Source of the DNA: Berberis thunbergii
Taxonomy: Eukaryota > Streptophyta > Magnoliopsida > Ranunculales > Berberidaceae
Assembly: GCA_003290165.1 (NCBI GenBank)
Contig: QNQO01002066.1
Span: 98,905-162,904 of the forward strand
Length of the DNA: 64,000 bases
Direction: 5' to 3'
Made by a program: the position numbers and the translations under genes. This document shows, piece by piece, positions 23,300 through 33,454 of the stretch (within the stretch, counting starts at the first letter, position 1; the number at the start of each line of letters is the position of its first letter). The notes under the pieces are model-generated. The model searched no databases. It was not told where the DNA came from and was given only the letters and a program-made list of their open reading frames with translations.

Positions 23300-25257
23300 G
23301 TGGTCAAATACTGCCATCATCAACGGCTCAGGCAAGAAGTTTTCGCCAGAAGAATGGCTTCTCAATGGGAGACCAATTATACCTTTCATGTGGGACATCT
23401 AGATCGCAAATGGGATATAGAGAGTACCTATTATCTGGTGCAATTCACTGAGATATCTGATCTCTTGAAGGCATTGTTTTCCAAACCTTGGGTTTTATTC
23501 GGCTCGTTGGTCATTCCCAAACCGTGGCATGATGCTTATCTTATGGTGGATTACTCAGAGGTACCATGCTAGATTCACATTCACGAGTTTCTAGCCAACA
23601 AAGTGGAGGTGGCTGACATAGAAATTCTTGCATTCAGTATCGGCGTACTTATGGAGATTGATACTACTTTTGTTGACAATCCAAACAGCCCGTACATCAA
23701 ATTTAAGGTCTGGCTAAATATCACTAAAGCACTTCTGTGCTCAATGGAAACTGATTTTGGGATTGATAATGGAAGGATGTTTATGGTGTATTTTTGTTAT
23801 GAAGATCCTCCTACTTTCTGCTTTTCTAGTGGTTTGATCGGCCATGTGTTTGGGAGGAATTACTCACTATATTATGAACGATCCACCAGCTTGAGCCCAG
23901 CAGACCGCCATCCACCATTAAACTCTCCCTTTTCTCGGAGATCAAGGACTCAATGCCATCTGGATCAGCTCTTGGGGACATCATCTCAGCTTGCTAATTC
24001 ACAACAACTTCGCCATTCGCAACTTCCTCTTCGCCGCAGTGGTTTAATCAGTGATAGTGGTCGTCGGTTGTCTTATCCGGCTGAGATTTAGGCCACCCAT
24101 GCTAGAGATACAGTTCAGCAAGCTCCTCACGTGCGAGAGGAGTCTCAAACTCCTAGAAGCTCAGTTGGTCAACGAGTTGGACTTAATGAAGCCAAATTTT
24201 CTCAATTCAGTTATGAGTCCCCTCACCACACGGATCCGGGGGGGCTTCTGCGCAGGAAGCACAGGACGAGGTCCTGTGCACAGATCTGAACCGTCGTCTG
24301 ATCTGATCCAACGCCTCAGATCAGGAGCCCCCCCCCCCCCCCCCCCCCCAATCCTCACCACACTCCCACGCAACATCAACAGACAGATGCTGAAACCCAT
24401 ATTATTCGTGTCAGCAGAAGGGGCACGTCCCCAACCTTTCAACTCTTCACTTTATTGCAGTCAAGAGCAAGATAGTTACTTAATTTCAGTTGCACCGGAT
24501 CAGACGGGTTGGGTCTCAACTTTTGGGCCTTGATTCACGGATTATGGGCCATTTTTGGATCTTTCAAAAAACTCTTGGCTGCCTTACTTACTCACCAATG
24601 GGCCTTTCTAATAGTGAGTTTTCTCCACTATTGGGCTCCTCAGGGGACGAATACAACCTTCTTTTTCTTGGACGTCTGGATCAAAACACATATCTTTTTC
24701 TTCTCTACCTTACTCCTTGACTAATGTTGTTCGGTTGCACCCCTCTCCTTCCACAGTGGTCACGACTCCCCACCCTCCTGTCCTTGTCTCTGTCTTCCAC
24801 GCTCGAGCCTTCTCCAATTTATACTATAGCAAGGTCATGTTCAGTCTCTGCCAGCATCTCTCTGAATTTGTCTTCAACGACTCAAGTCTCCACCATTCTC
24901 CATGGCTCTTCTCAGACTCGGGAGGTTTTAGAGCCTGCTGCATCCCAAGCACAGCCGGTTCAACCATGCTCTCGTCCTATTGTAGCAACAACACGTCCCC
25001 AAAAGCATTTTTCGTGCTTTACTGGAAGTAAGTTGGCTGGCCGTACAGTTGGTTTGACTCATTCTACTGCTCTTGTGATTAGGGACACTTCATTCATTGT
25101 CTTCTTGTCTAGCCCCAAAACCTATAAGCAGACAGTTAAAGCAAGTAATATGGCTAGAGCTAGACGCGAATTGGCATTACAGTTGGGCAAACAGAAATTA
25201 AAGTCCCGGTCTGGTTCAGTTTCTAAGATGGTTAGTAACAAGAAAACATCTGTGTAA
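23300..25257 (+). pseudogene. LINE ORF1 (DUF4283 / zf-CCHC-type RNA-binding protein)
   Basis: One frame covers 23300-24091 with a single stop at 23570-23572: ARRMASQWETNYTFHVGHLD, YYLVQFTEISDLLKALF, KPWVLFGSLVIPKPWH, then NKVEVADIEILAFSIGV and NSPYIKFKVWLNITKALLC. These match the N-terminal DUF4283 domain and linker of plant LINE ORF1. The knuckle reads CFSSGLIGH, with one of its cysteines replaced by Ser and the last not found, so zinc binding is probably lost. Downstream to 25257 is low-complexity Ser/Pro-rich sequence and a basic end (RARRELALQLGKQKLKSRSG), split over several frames. A run of 22 C lies inside it. Confidence 0.75.
24328..24349. repeat. Homopolymer run of 22 C
   Basis: Twenty-two consecutive C residues within the LINE ORF1 region. 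It causes an artefactual poly-Pro frame (plus) and poly-Gly frame (minus). True length is likely to be unstable or misread. Confidence 0.97.
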
Positions 25258-25482
25258 TTCCAGTTATGACAAGGCTACTACACCTCCTGTTACCTCTCTC
25301 ACTTAGGTTACTACAGTTTCTGTTACTTCTACCGTAGTCTCTTCATATAACAGTACTTCTTGCTGGATGCCCTCTACCACAATTTTTGCTCATGCCATTG
25401 GCTCGGATGTTGATTATGCTCTTCCCACTCCTGATTCACCACCGGTTTAGGCGGCCACCTCTAAAGGGTTGCCCCATCTGCC

Positions 25483-27765
25483 ATGATACTCTCATGAAAT
25501 GCTAGAGGTGCAAAGTCTCCCGAGGTGTTCCAAAACATAAAGACCGTCTCCTGTCAGTCCAATTTAAATATTATTTTTCATTCTGAAACTAAGGCTACCC
25601 CGCCAAAATGGACCATACTCATCAGAGACTAGGTTTCCTTCATGGACTTTCAGTTCCTGTGCAAGGACAATCTGGAGGGAAAAACTCTCTTATGGAAAGA
25701 AAGGTATCCACCTTACTCTAATTTCATTTTCTAAATACTACTTTAATTGCACTATTACTGATTATTATGCTACTAACGTCTGGTTTGCTCCTTTTGTCTA
25801 TGGAAAACCTAATCTGGCTTGCCGGGTTCATTTTTGGAATATTATGCTGCATGTTTATGATCTTCAACCCCTCCTTGGTATTTCATTGGAGATCTCAATG
25901 ATCTCTATGATTCCACAGAAAAATTGGGGGGCAACAGGCCTACTGTCTCAACTCTCAGTCATCTCAGAAATTTTATTGACATTCATCAACTGATAGACCT
26001 CCCTCTTCAAGGATCCAGTTCACTTGGCATAACAAGCGTCAAGATCAGCATGGCATCAAAGTTAAACTCGACAGGGTTCTAGTTAATACTAATTGGATGG
26101 ATCTGTTTCTCTATGCTTCCTCGTTCAATACATGCTCCTTCCTCTGATTATAGAGCTATATCATTACAACTAGTGACTCATTATACGAATCAACCCAAAC
26201 CTTTTAAGTTCTTTCACATGTGGACTAGGGACCCTCTCTGCTGTTAGCTTGTGCCTTCCACTCGGGTCCTCCGCACGCATGCATTTTTGCCTAGTAATTT
26301 TCACTTTAAAACCAAAAGGCTCAGTTATGCTCTTACCCGGTGGAATAAGTATGATTTCTGCAATGTTCAAGTTTGCATTCATGAAACTAGGCGAGTTCTT
26401 GATTAGCTTCAGTTATGCTAATTATCTCTATATTAGAATCTCGTTTGTTTGAACTCCTTATCCGGGAAGAATTTTTTTGGCGAAATAAATCTAGCGCCTT
26501 CTGGATGGTGACCGTAACACCAAATTCTTTCACCTTACCACCCTGATGCGACAAAAATCCAATAGTATCCTGAGACTAAAGGGCTCGACGAATAATTGGG
26601 TTTTCGAGCCGTTCGCTATGGTCCAGGTCTTGAACGATTATTTTTCAGTCTTCATTACTGGTCCCTAACCACAACATTTTTCACCTCTTTCAACCGGTTG
26701 TCTTTTCGATCGAGAATGAAGCTCTTCTGGATATCCCTACTGTAGAGGATATTAGGGAAGTGGTGTTCGTTATGGGTAGCCATAAAACCCCTGACCCGGA
26801 CGATTTTCAGGCTTTCTTCTTCCAATTTTATTAGGATATTGTTAACCAATATGTCAATGAGGTTGTTTAAAACTTCTTTTCCACTAGGCAGTTGACCCTA
26901 AACTTAATGAAGCATTCATAGCTCTGCTGCCTAAAGATGGAAATCCGATCACCCCGAACAAAATCCGACCTATTGGGCTTTGTAATGTCATTTACAAAGT
27001 GGTCTCTAAAATCCTCTCCAATCACCTCAAACCATTGCTTGACAATATTAAATCCCATAATCAAGGAAATTTTTCTCAAAGATCGATCCATTACCGATAA
27101 TATCAGTCTGGCTCACGAGACTTTCTTTCTAATGCAACATTTTTGGAGAAATTCTCAGGGCTGGATGTCCATCAAAATTGACATGGCCAAAGCTGGGTGG
27201 AATGGTTTTTTCTTGTCCAAATCTACTATATGTTGATGATCTCCTTCTCTCAGCCATCTACTATGTGTTGATGATCTTATGTACTTTTGTCGCACCTTTT
27301 TAGTTGAGGCCCACTCTATTAAAGACATCATTCATCAATATTGCCAAGCCTCTAGCCAAGGAGTTAATTTTGACAAGTCTTATATCTTCTACAGCTCCAA
27401 TGTTCACCCCAAGCATGCTAAGATGATCAACATGATTTTAAGCTCCAAATTCTATAATTCTAAGGACAAATACCTGGGATCTCCTCTATTGTTCTCTAAG
27501 CATAAAGCTACGGATTTATAATTTTTACTTGATAAGATCAATTCCAAATTATTTGCTTGGAAATAAAAAGTTTTGCCACAGGCTGATCGCACTGTCATGA
27601 TAAAAGTGGTTCTTAGTTCTATTCCGATTTTTACCATGCAGACATTCCTTTTTCCTTATTCTGTTTTCAGTTGAATAGATGCTCTTGCGTGTAATTTTTT
27701 GGAATGTTGTAAGCCTAAGATATATCCTTATTTTGTTCATTCTTCCTTGTTCTTTTTACTTGATA
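25483..27765 (+). pseudogene. LINE ORF2 (endonuclease and reverse transcriptase), heavily decayed
   Basis: Starts near ATG 25483 with the endonuclease opening ILS-NARGAKSPEVFQN, the usual W being a TGA stop. The endonuclease core follows as GDLNDLYDSTEKLGGNRPTV and HLRNFIDIHQLIDLPLQGS near 25890-26010. A DRNTKFFHLTTL-like segment lies near 26505-26545, then the RT: FIALLPKDGNPITPNKIRP, GLCNVIYKVVSKILSNHLKP, and the catalytic YVDDLLLSA near 27228-27255. The YVDD site is partly repeated some 30 bases later. The tail (KYLGSPLLF, LDKINSKLFAWK) is typical. Frames change many times. Confidence 0.8.
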
Positions 27766-27770
27766 TAACA

Positions 27771-28197
27771 ATGTGAGGAACTTGTTGTAAGCCTAAGATA
27801 TACTACTAAACTAAGCATCAAATAAGATTTAAAAGCATACAAGGAATTCATCTTGCTAGATGAAACACTTAATATCTAACAAATCATAGTGAAGCTTAGA
27901 CTAGTAATATACAAACATAAAATCTTATCCTTGTTAGGAAAATATATGGATAGAAAGTATATACCTTTGATCTTGAAAAATAGAAGATAAAAACATAAAT
28001 TGAATTCAAATATAAAACACAAGACATCTAACATACGTCATTAATTCATGACAAAAGCAACTTACAAAGTCAATCTAACCAACAATGTTTCTCTAATACA
28101 TGGAAATGGAAACATATCATTCAAGAAAGCCATTTAGGATCATCATCCCATAGGCTCACCCGCACCCTAAGGTGTAGTTTAGCCACTCATGACCCTA
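27771..28197. repeat. Dispersed repeat R1, copy 1 (undisturbed)
   Basis: Matches 45042-45235 closely over its first 195 bases (CTTGTTGTAAGCCTAAG, GGAATTCATCT-GCTAGATGAA). Its right end matches 57950-57996 (CCTAAGGTGTAGTTTAGCCACTCAT). Copy 2 is split by the CACTA element, so copy 1 shows the unoccupied form. Its own class is unknown. An 18-base direct repeat (TTGTAAGCCTAAGATATA) at 27707 and 27785 straddles its left border with the LINE. Confidence 0.75.
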
Positions 28198-28215
28198 AGT
28201 CACTTATGGTTTTTT

Positions 28216-28804
28216 TGATGCATTCAGATATGCCCTCGCTGATCCCGATGATATCCAATATTAAAAAATGAGATGCGCATAACCTGAGGACAACCGTTGT
28301 GGTGGTCGAAGGTACTCCAATGCTCAAGTCAGATATTGGTTCGAGAAAGTGTATGTAAAATTGCAGTGTGTATACTTGCGTACCTTTCTTATTCATTTAA
28401 CCAACTCTTATAACAAATGTTCCCTCCCCAAATGTCCTTGTAATCGAAGGCATGATGGAAGGAGGGGATTTCGTATAAGATCTTTCCTGTTAATGATTGA
28501 GTTTTTCAACACTTGGCTCTGTTTAGTTTCCAATGCTTGTTTGGGCTAGAGCTGATTTCGTGCAAGTGGATCTCGGGCCTGTGACAGCTCTGAGATTCAC
28601 TACTCGAGCCTTATTGTCCTGGGTCGAGCCCAAAGACTCGTGCCTCTAGGGCTAGCATGTCTTGGGCCTGGGCACCTGACTTATGAGCTGAACAATAGGT
28701 ATTGCGCATGGGTCCAATTGGAACTGATTGAAGCCTATTACATGCTAGGGTTGGCTTATGCAACATGTATGACTGTGATTGAGTGACTGTTTGATGTCTC
28801 ATCA
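28216..28804 (-). repeat. LTR of fragment A (589 bp)
   Basis: Same length and same ends as the LTR at 42790-43378 in inverse orientation: TGATG at one end, CTCATCA at the other, with GATCAGCGAGG / CATCGGGATC near the end. The next bases, on the minus strand CATAACTGGGGAAGTAGC, are the purine tract, so this is a 3' LTR. Confidence 0.85.
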
Positions 28805-30005
28805 GCTACTTCCCCAGTTATGGGGCTGTGGGAAGTTTCATTAGTTCGATGAACTGGTGTAGTTGTACTTGGAACCATTGCCCCTATTCCCTACGTAGCA
28901 TTTAATACCGATGCGACTGTTGGGTGACCTCCTTTTGTCAACTGTCGTGCCTATATATATAGCATGGTTTTCTGGGGTCGGGCATTTCCATGAGCATTGT
29001 AGAGCTTGTTCCTCAAATGTGCCTTTCAAGAGAATGTGCTTGGAACTCTCCATAGGATGAAGGAGGATATCCATTGGTTGAGTCTCCGAATGTATGTCTT
29101 AACAAGACCTGTTATTGGATGAAGCCACCTAGTTTGAGTGAGCTTCTAGTGGTTCCATGGGATCTCTAAATTCCTTGTTACATCGCGAAGAAGAAGTACA
29201 GACTACCCCTTACAGGCCAAGCTTGTCTTCCATCTTTTGGTGATCCCAGAGCATCTTCCGCAATCCAGCTTGGGGATAATATCGGTTACCAACTTTGGGT
29301 GGTTTTTCCTTTTACCTTCACTTTCAAGTTATCTTCTGAAAGGCAGACTAGCGGAACAAAGCTTTGACATGTGTTCCAGCGGATCCTGACTCGCACCTTG
29401 CTTTGCACTAAGCTCAGATACTTGTAGTGTGTAAACTTTTGTATCGGCCAGTCGGTCAAGCTTTGTAACAACTTTTTGATAATCAATGAAGTCAATTTTC
29501 TAAATTCGCTCTGAATGATTGTGAATCATATTGGCTTGTGCGAATAAGTCTTTTGGACTGTCAAAATAGATGAGATAGCTATAACTCTGAGCAGGGAATG
29601 CGCTGACATGTTCTGAAGGGGACGCGTGTAGTCCTTATTTAGCCTGTGTAATTCCCTCGGCGAAATAGCCTTACTCACCAATGAGCACGAAGTGATTGAA
29701 GAGTGATCTTCGTGTAGGTGGGTCGTGTCATGCGAGTTGCCCACTTTCTGAGTAGGTGCTGACTTGTTGAAGTATTTTTACTAATCTCTGTGAAGAACTT
29801 GAGTGAAAGTGAAATAGCCTTATTAGGACTAGATTTTGAACCATATTCTGACTCATTGTTTAGTTGAGTCTTGGTGGTCAGGGTGTTACCTTGATCTATA
29901 TGTACTGGAATTTTTAAATGTGTTGAGTCGAATGTGAACTAGACTCGTTAGCATGTGTGTTGCCTTAGTTCCTGAGGAGGATTAGGCTATCTCTTGAGCA
30001 ATGAG

Positions 30006-30440
30006 TTGTCCGTGGACTAGACTTGCTCGCTTGTGGTGAACTGTCCATGGACTAGGTTCAGCCTACACTGGAGTTTCTTGGCTCTGAAGCGGATTAGGTC
30101 ACTGATGCGGCAAGTTGTCGTCGTCTTGAGAAGGACTGGGCTTGGCACTTGTGTGCCATTGTGGCCTCTATATTCAGACCGGGTTCTTTAAAAAGCGAAA
30201 AATTGTCCGGAGACTGGACTCGTTTGCTTGCAGTACGTGGATTGTCCGTGCACTAGGTCCAGTCTGTGTTGGAGTCTTATGGCTTCTGAAGACTCGGTTG
30301 CAGATGCGGCAGGTTGTTGTCGTCCATAAAAGGACTAGGCTTGGTCGCTTGTACACCATTGTGGCCCTTGTATTCAGGCCAGGTTCCTTAGGGACCGTGA
30401 GTGATCTGCAAATTGGACTCGCTCACTTGCGGTGGACTAA
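30006..30440. repeat. Tandem repeat of about 200 bp in fragment A
   Basis: Two-plus copies with period about 200: TGTCCATGGACTAGGTTCAG at 30043 and TGTCCGTGCACTAGGTCCAG at 30243, each followed by TGATGCGGCAAGTTGT / AGATGCGGCAGGTTGT and CACCATTGTGGCC. Tandem repeats near the 3' end are frequent in Tat-lineage elements. Confidence 0.75.
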
Positions 30441-30485
30441 ATCCGGTCAATGCTAGAGTTCCTTGGTTCCAGAGACATACTAGGT

Positions 30486-32460
30486 TAGATATCATCGGGA
30501 TCAGCGAGGACAGATTTGAACGCATTAGTTTGGCTTCGACCGTAGGGAAGATGACAGTAAGTTTTCCCTAAATGAACATTAAAAAGTTCTTTCTAAACTT
30601 ATCATAGCATCAAGACATGGTCACCACACTTGATCTTGAGCCGAGCAAGATAAAGCTCTGGCCAGTGAAAACCAAGCACCGACTGAATCAATTCGATTGA
30701 GGTCGCAAACAGCCACACGACCCAGTCGAGGAGGCGACTGTGGCTACCCTTGACATGAGTTTGATCCTGCCCCGCCTAGAACACTTAATTTGGGTGGTGA
30801 AAAGGATGAATTGAGAACGACACCATCAATTTGAGGTCAACTGAGATCCCGGAGAACTTCAGATCCAAAAGCATGCCTGAGAGCCCCCCTGGCAGAATAA
30901 CAGAGAGCCTGCCAAGAATGAGGCCCAGGAGAGGGTCATGGGGGCCAAACCCTGGGGACTTACAGGACCATGGTTGAGAACCTGCTTCTACTAGGGGAAT
31001 CTGACCCTGATGTCCTATACGATCTCACGGTCCCTCCATTCTCGGAGGGGATCATTAGTGCCCCTCTTCTTTAGAAGTCCATCCCACCATAGCTCGAGTT
31101 CTATGACGGGACATCGGATCTGTCAGATCATTTATGCCTTTACCACCACGTCATGCCACTGAAGAAAAGTTCAGAGGCCATATTGTGCCGAACTTTCCCC
31201 CTGCTTGAAGAAAGTTGTGCTGACATGGTTCCATAATCTCCATCCCAGGTCCATCAGGTCATTTCAAGACCTAGTAAAGGCATTCATTACTAGATTCGTC
31301 GGGAACCAACAGATCGGGAAGGGGCTATCTGTTGAGCCTCAGGAAGAAGTAGGGTGAGACCCTCAGAGAGTACTTCACTCATTTTAAGGATGAGCTGACC
31401 TTGATCGACGGGTGCAGCGATAACACATCAGTCATTGCTTTAACCTTTGACCTCCGAAGATTTTAGTTGTACAACTACCTCACCTTGGAGACCCCAGCAA
31501 ATATGGCAGGATTGTTAAAAAGTGCCCAGAAGAACATCACCCTGAAAATAGTGTTTGCTGCCAGGAAGGGAGGAAGTGAGCAAAAAATTCTTCCAAAGCC
31601 AAGGACATGGGTGAGAAAGGGGACAATTTCAAGCGGAAACAGGGCAAGAACCAGAGCGAACTCAACCAGGCAAAGCTGTTCAAGTTCAGAAGCTCTAGGT
31701 ACCACTACTACACCTAGTTCAACACTAGTTTGTTCGACATTTTGCCCACTATGGAAAAAATGGGCAGATATCAACTGGCCCTCAAAATTCAAATGAGATC
31801 CTTCAAAACGTGACAAGAGTAAGCATTGTTCTTATCACAAAGACATGGGCCACGACACCAAGGATTGTAGGAGCCTCAGAGATGGTATCCAGTACTGGAT
31901 TCAGATAGGATGACTAAAGGAGTTTATCGACCTCGAGCACGCACATCCTCAAAGCAAGAAAATGATGCAGAAAGTGGGAGACATGCCGACACCAATTCAT
32001 ACAACACGTATGGAAGGGGAGAGGCCGCATGCTTAATAACCACAGAATGAGACATGAAGGGTGCTTGCTTCCCACACAACGATTCCCTAGTCATCTCAGT
32101 AGAGATAGTGAACTGGGAAGTGAGAATATCGCTGGTGGACACAGGCAACTCCGTCAACGTGTTGTTCCTAGATGCATTCCTGAAAATGCAACTGACAGAA
32201 AGAGATTTGACACCTTCATATAAAGCCATGTTTGGCTTCAACAGAGAAAAGTACTACTGGGTCAGTAAAATCACACTGTCGGTAGTCGCAAAGTGGCCAG
32301 ACTAGTAGAGGATCTTGATGACAGAGTTCTCGGTCGTAAACGCTCACTCCGAGTACAATGTAATCTTGGGCCGACCTTGGTTGCACCATATGGAGGCAGT
32401 CGTCTCCACCTAGCATTGGTGCCTCAAGTACGCCTCAGATAAGTCTTATCAAGTCAATTA
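30486..32460 (+). mobile_element. Tat-like Gypsy fragment C: LTR end, primer site, gag and protease, plus orientation
   Basis: Begins with the last ~38 bases of an A-type LTR (GATATCATCGGGATCAGCG to GCATTA near 30523), directly followed by TTTGGCTTCGACCGTAGGG, a decayed tRNA-Asp primer site. Decayed gag and protease follow. It ends in the LINE-derived repeat near 32461. Orientation is opposite to fragment A, which abuts it. Confidence 0.7.
31080..32460 (+). pseudogene. gag and protease remnants of fragment C
   Basis: Gag pieces in changing frames: LEFYDGTSDLSDHLCLYHHV near 31093, REYFTHFKDELTLIDGCSD near 31363, TPANMAGLLKSAQKNITLK near 31490, and a knuckle-like CSYHKDMGHDTKDCRSL near 31828. 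Protease in 32054-32305: ACFPHNDSLVISVEIVNWEV and the active site LVDTGNSVNVLFLDAFLKM, followed by PSYKAMFGFN. The D-T-G triad is intact, but a stop follows shortly. The last part resembles ILGRPWLH and ST-H-CLKY, typical of protease ends in this lineage. No RT is present. Confidence 0.75.
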
Positions 32461-32520
32461 AGCTAGTTAACACTAACAACATTCTTTACTATGTTTTTTT
32501 AAACGCATGGATTTTTACTA
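32461..32520. repeat. LINE-derived repeat R2, copy 1, left piece (split by element B)
   Basis: The bases ACGCATGGATTTTTACTA match 59376-59394 (ACGCATGGATTCTTACTA). The continuation appears at 40975 after element B, so B sits within this repeat. Only the right part of this piece can be matched. Confidence 0.6.
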
Positions 32521-33193
32521 AAGCAGTATATTTTTGCTCCCAGCTTGACCTTGACTTGCTGACCTGCACAAGGAACACACGTGAGCCATGGACCACCCTT
32601 GTGGTGGCTGATGACACTCCGATGCTAAAGTCAAACAGGGATAAGAGGAAGGCTTAATGTTGTAAACATGGAATTTGTAGCGTACATTTTTTCACCAACC
32701 TCATGTCTTATTTATAGTGTTGGAGTTTTGGTTCGATCAGGCCATCAATGGCGTAGTTTAGGGAAAGAGATTTTCTTGGATATTCTTCTCTAATTAGGAG
32801 TCGTCTTGAGAAGGGAAATTTCCTTGTTACCTTTGTGCTCCTAGATATGTGAAAAATAGTTACCAATTGAAGTGTTATCCATAGATGGAAGTTTCCATGT
32901 ACGACGTATGCTCTGGAATTTGCTTCCTAGTTGGAGATAAAGTACTGCTATCGTGCCTGTTTGAAGCTGATCCCCGAGATACTTGCCTAATAGGTCTTAC
33001 AGGTATTAGAATGACTGTGAGATGTGTGGGCTTAGTAGGCTGTAGTAATTTGGGTCCGTCCGGCAGACTGAGCTACATTGGCTTGATGTCACTTGGGCCG
33101 GATCAGTGATAGACTGATGCTTGGGCTTGTTATTCCCATGATATCATTATGACATGTATGGTGTAGAAGATAGGACTTTTCGGTGTATCATCA
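32521..33193 (-). repeat. 3' LTR of element B (673 bp)
   Basis: Minus-strand start TGATGATACACCG at 33193, as in element E's LTR (TGATGATACACC). The other end (GGGAGCAAAAATATACTGC) corresponds to E's AAAAATGACTGCATCA. Shared inner motifs include CCTCATGTCTTATTTATAGTG with 40938-40958. Confidence 0.85.
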
Positions 33194-33454
33194 GCTGCTC
33201 CCCCGAGTTATTGGGCCATCGTATTAGTCCACTAAGTTACTTCTCGAAAAGATACACTGCTCGTGATGATTGAGTCTGAACCATTACTTGAGCAGCGCAC
33301 TCCATTATTTAAGTGTATGCCGGTTCAGTGAAAAAAAGTGGGAAATCAATTACTATTTAAATCTCCCTTTCTACAAAGAATGGCTCTTTTACTTCTTCAT
33401 TTTTAGAGACTCCATTATGTTCATCTTTTATTTGAAAGCTTGTTCTTTTTATAG

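Larger units (their letters stand above)
23218..27765 (+). mobile_element. LINE (L1-type non-LTR retrotransposon), dead
   Basis: Contains an ORF1 with a DUF4283-like domain and zinc-knuckle remnant, then an ORF2 with endonuclease and reverse transcriptase motifs, in the order expected of plant L1 elements. No clear poly(A) tail or target duplication was found, so both outer limits are approximate. Every domain is broken by stops or frameshifts. Confidence 0.8.
28216..30485 (-). mobile_element. Tat-like Gypsy fragment A: 3' LTR and 3' internal region, minus orientation
   Basis: A 589-bp LTR (28216-28804; minus-strand TGATGAGACATC...TGCATCA) is followed to the right by a purine-tract motif and then non-coding internal DNA. 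That DNA shares motifs with element B at 37980-38300 (GAAGAAGTACAGACT) and 38700-38790. It contains the 200-bp tandem repeats at about 30006-30440. The element stops abruptly at 30485, where an oppositely oriented LTR end begins. No reading frame of interest. Confidence 0.75.

Noticed and set aside
24161..24442. Minus-strand Gly-rich open frame
   Set aside because: Created by the poly-C run within the LINE pseudogene; no protein likeness.
28611..28802. Small minus-strand gene
   Set aside because: Lies entirely within the LTR of fragment A and has no protein likeness.
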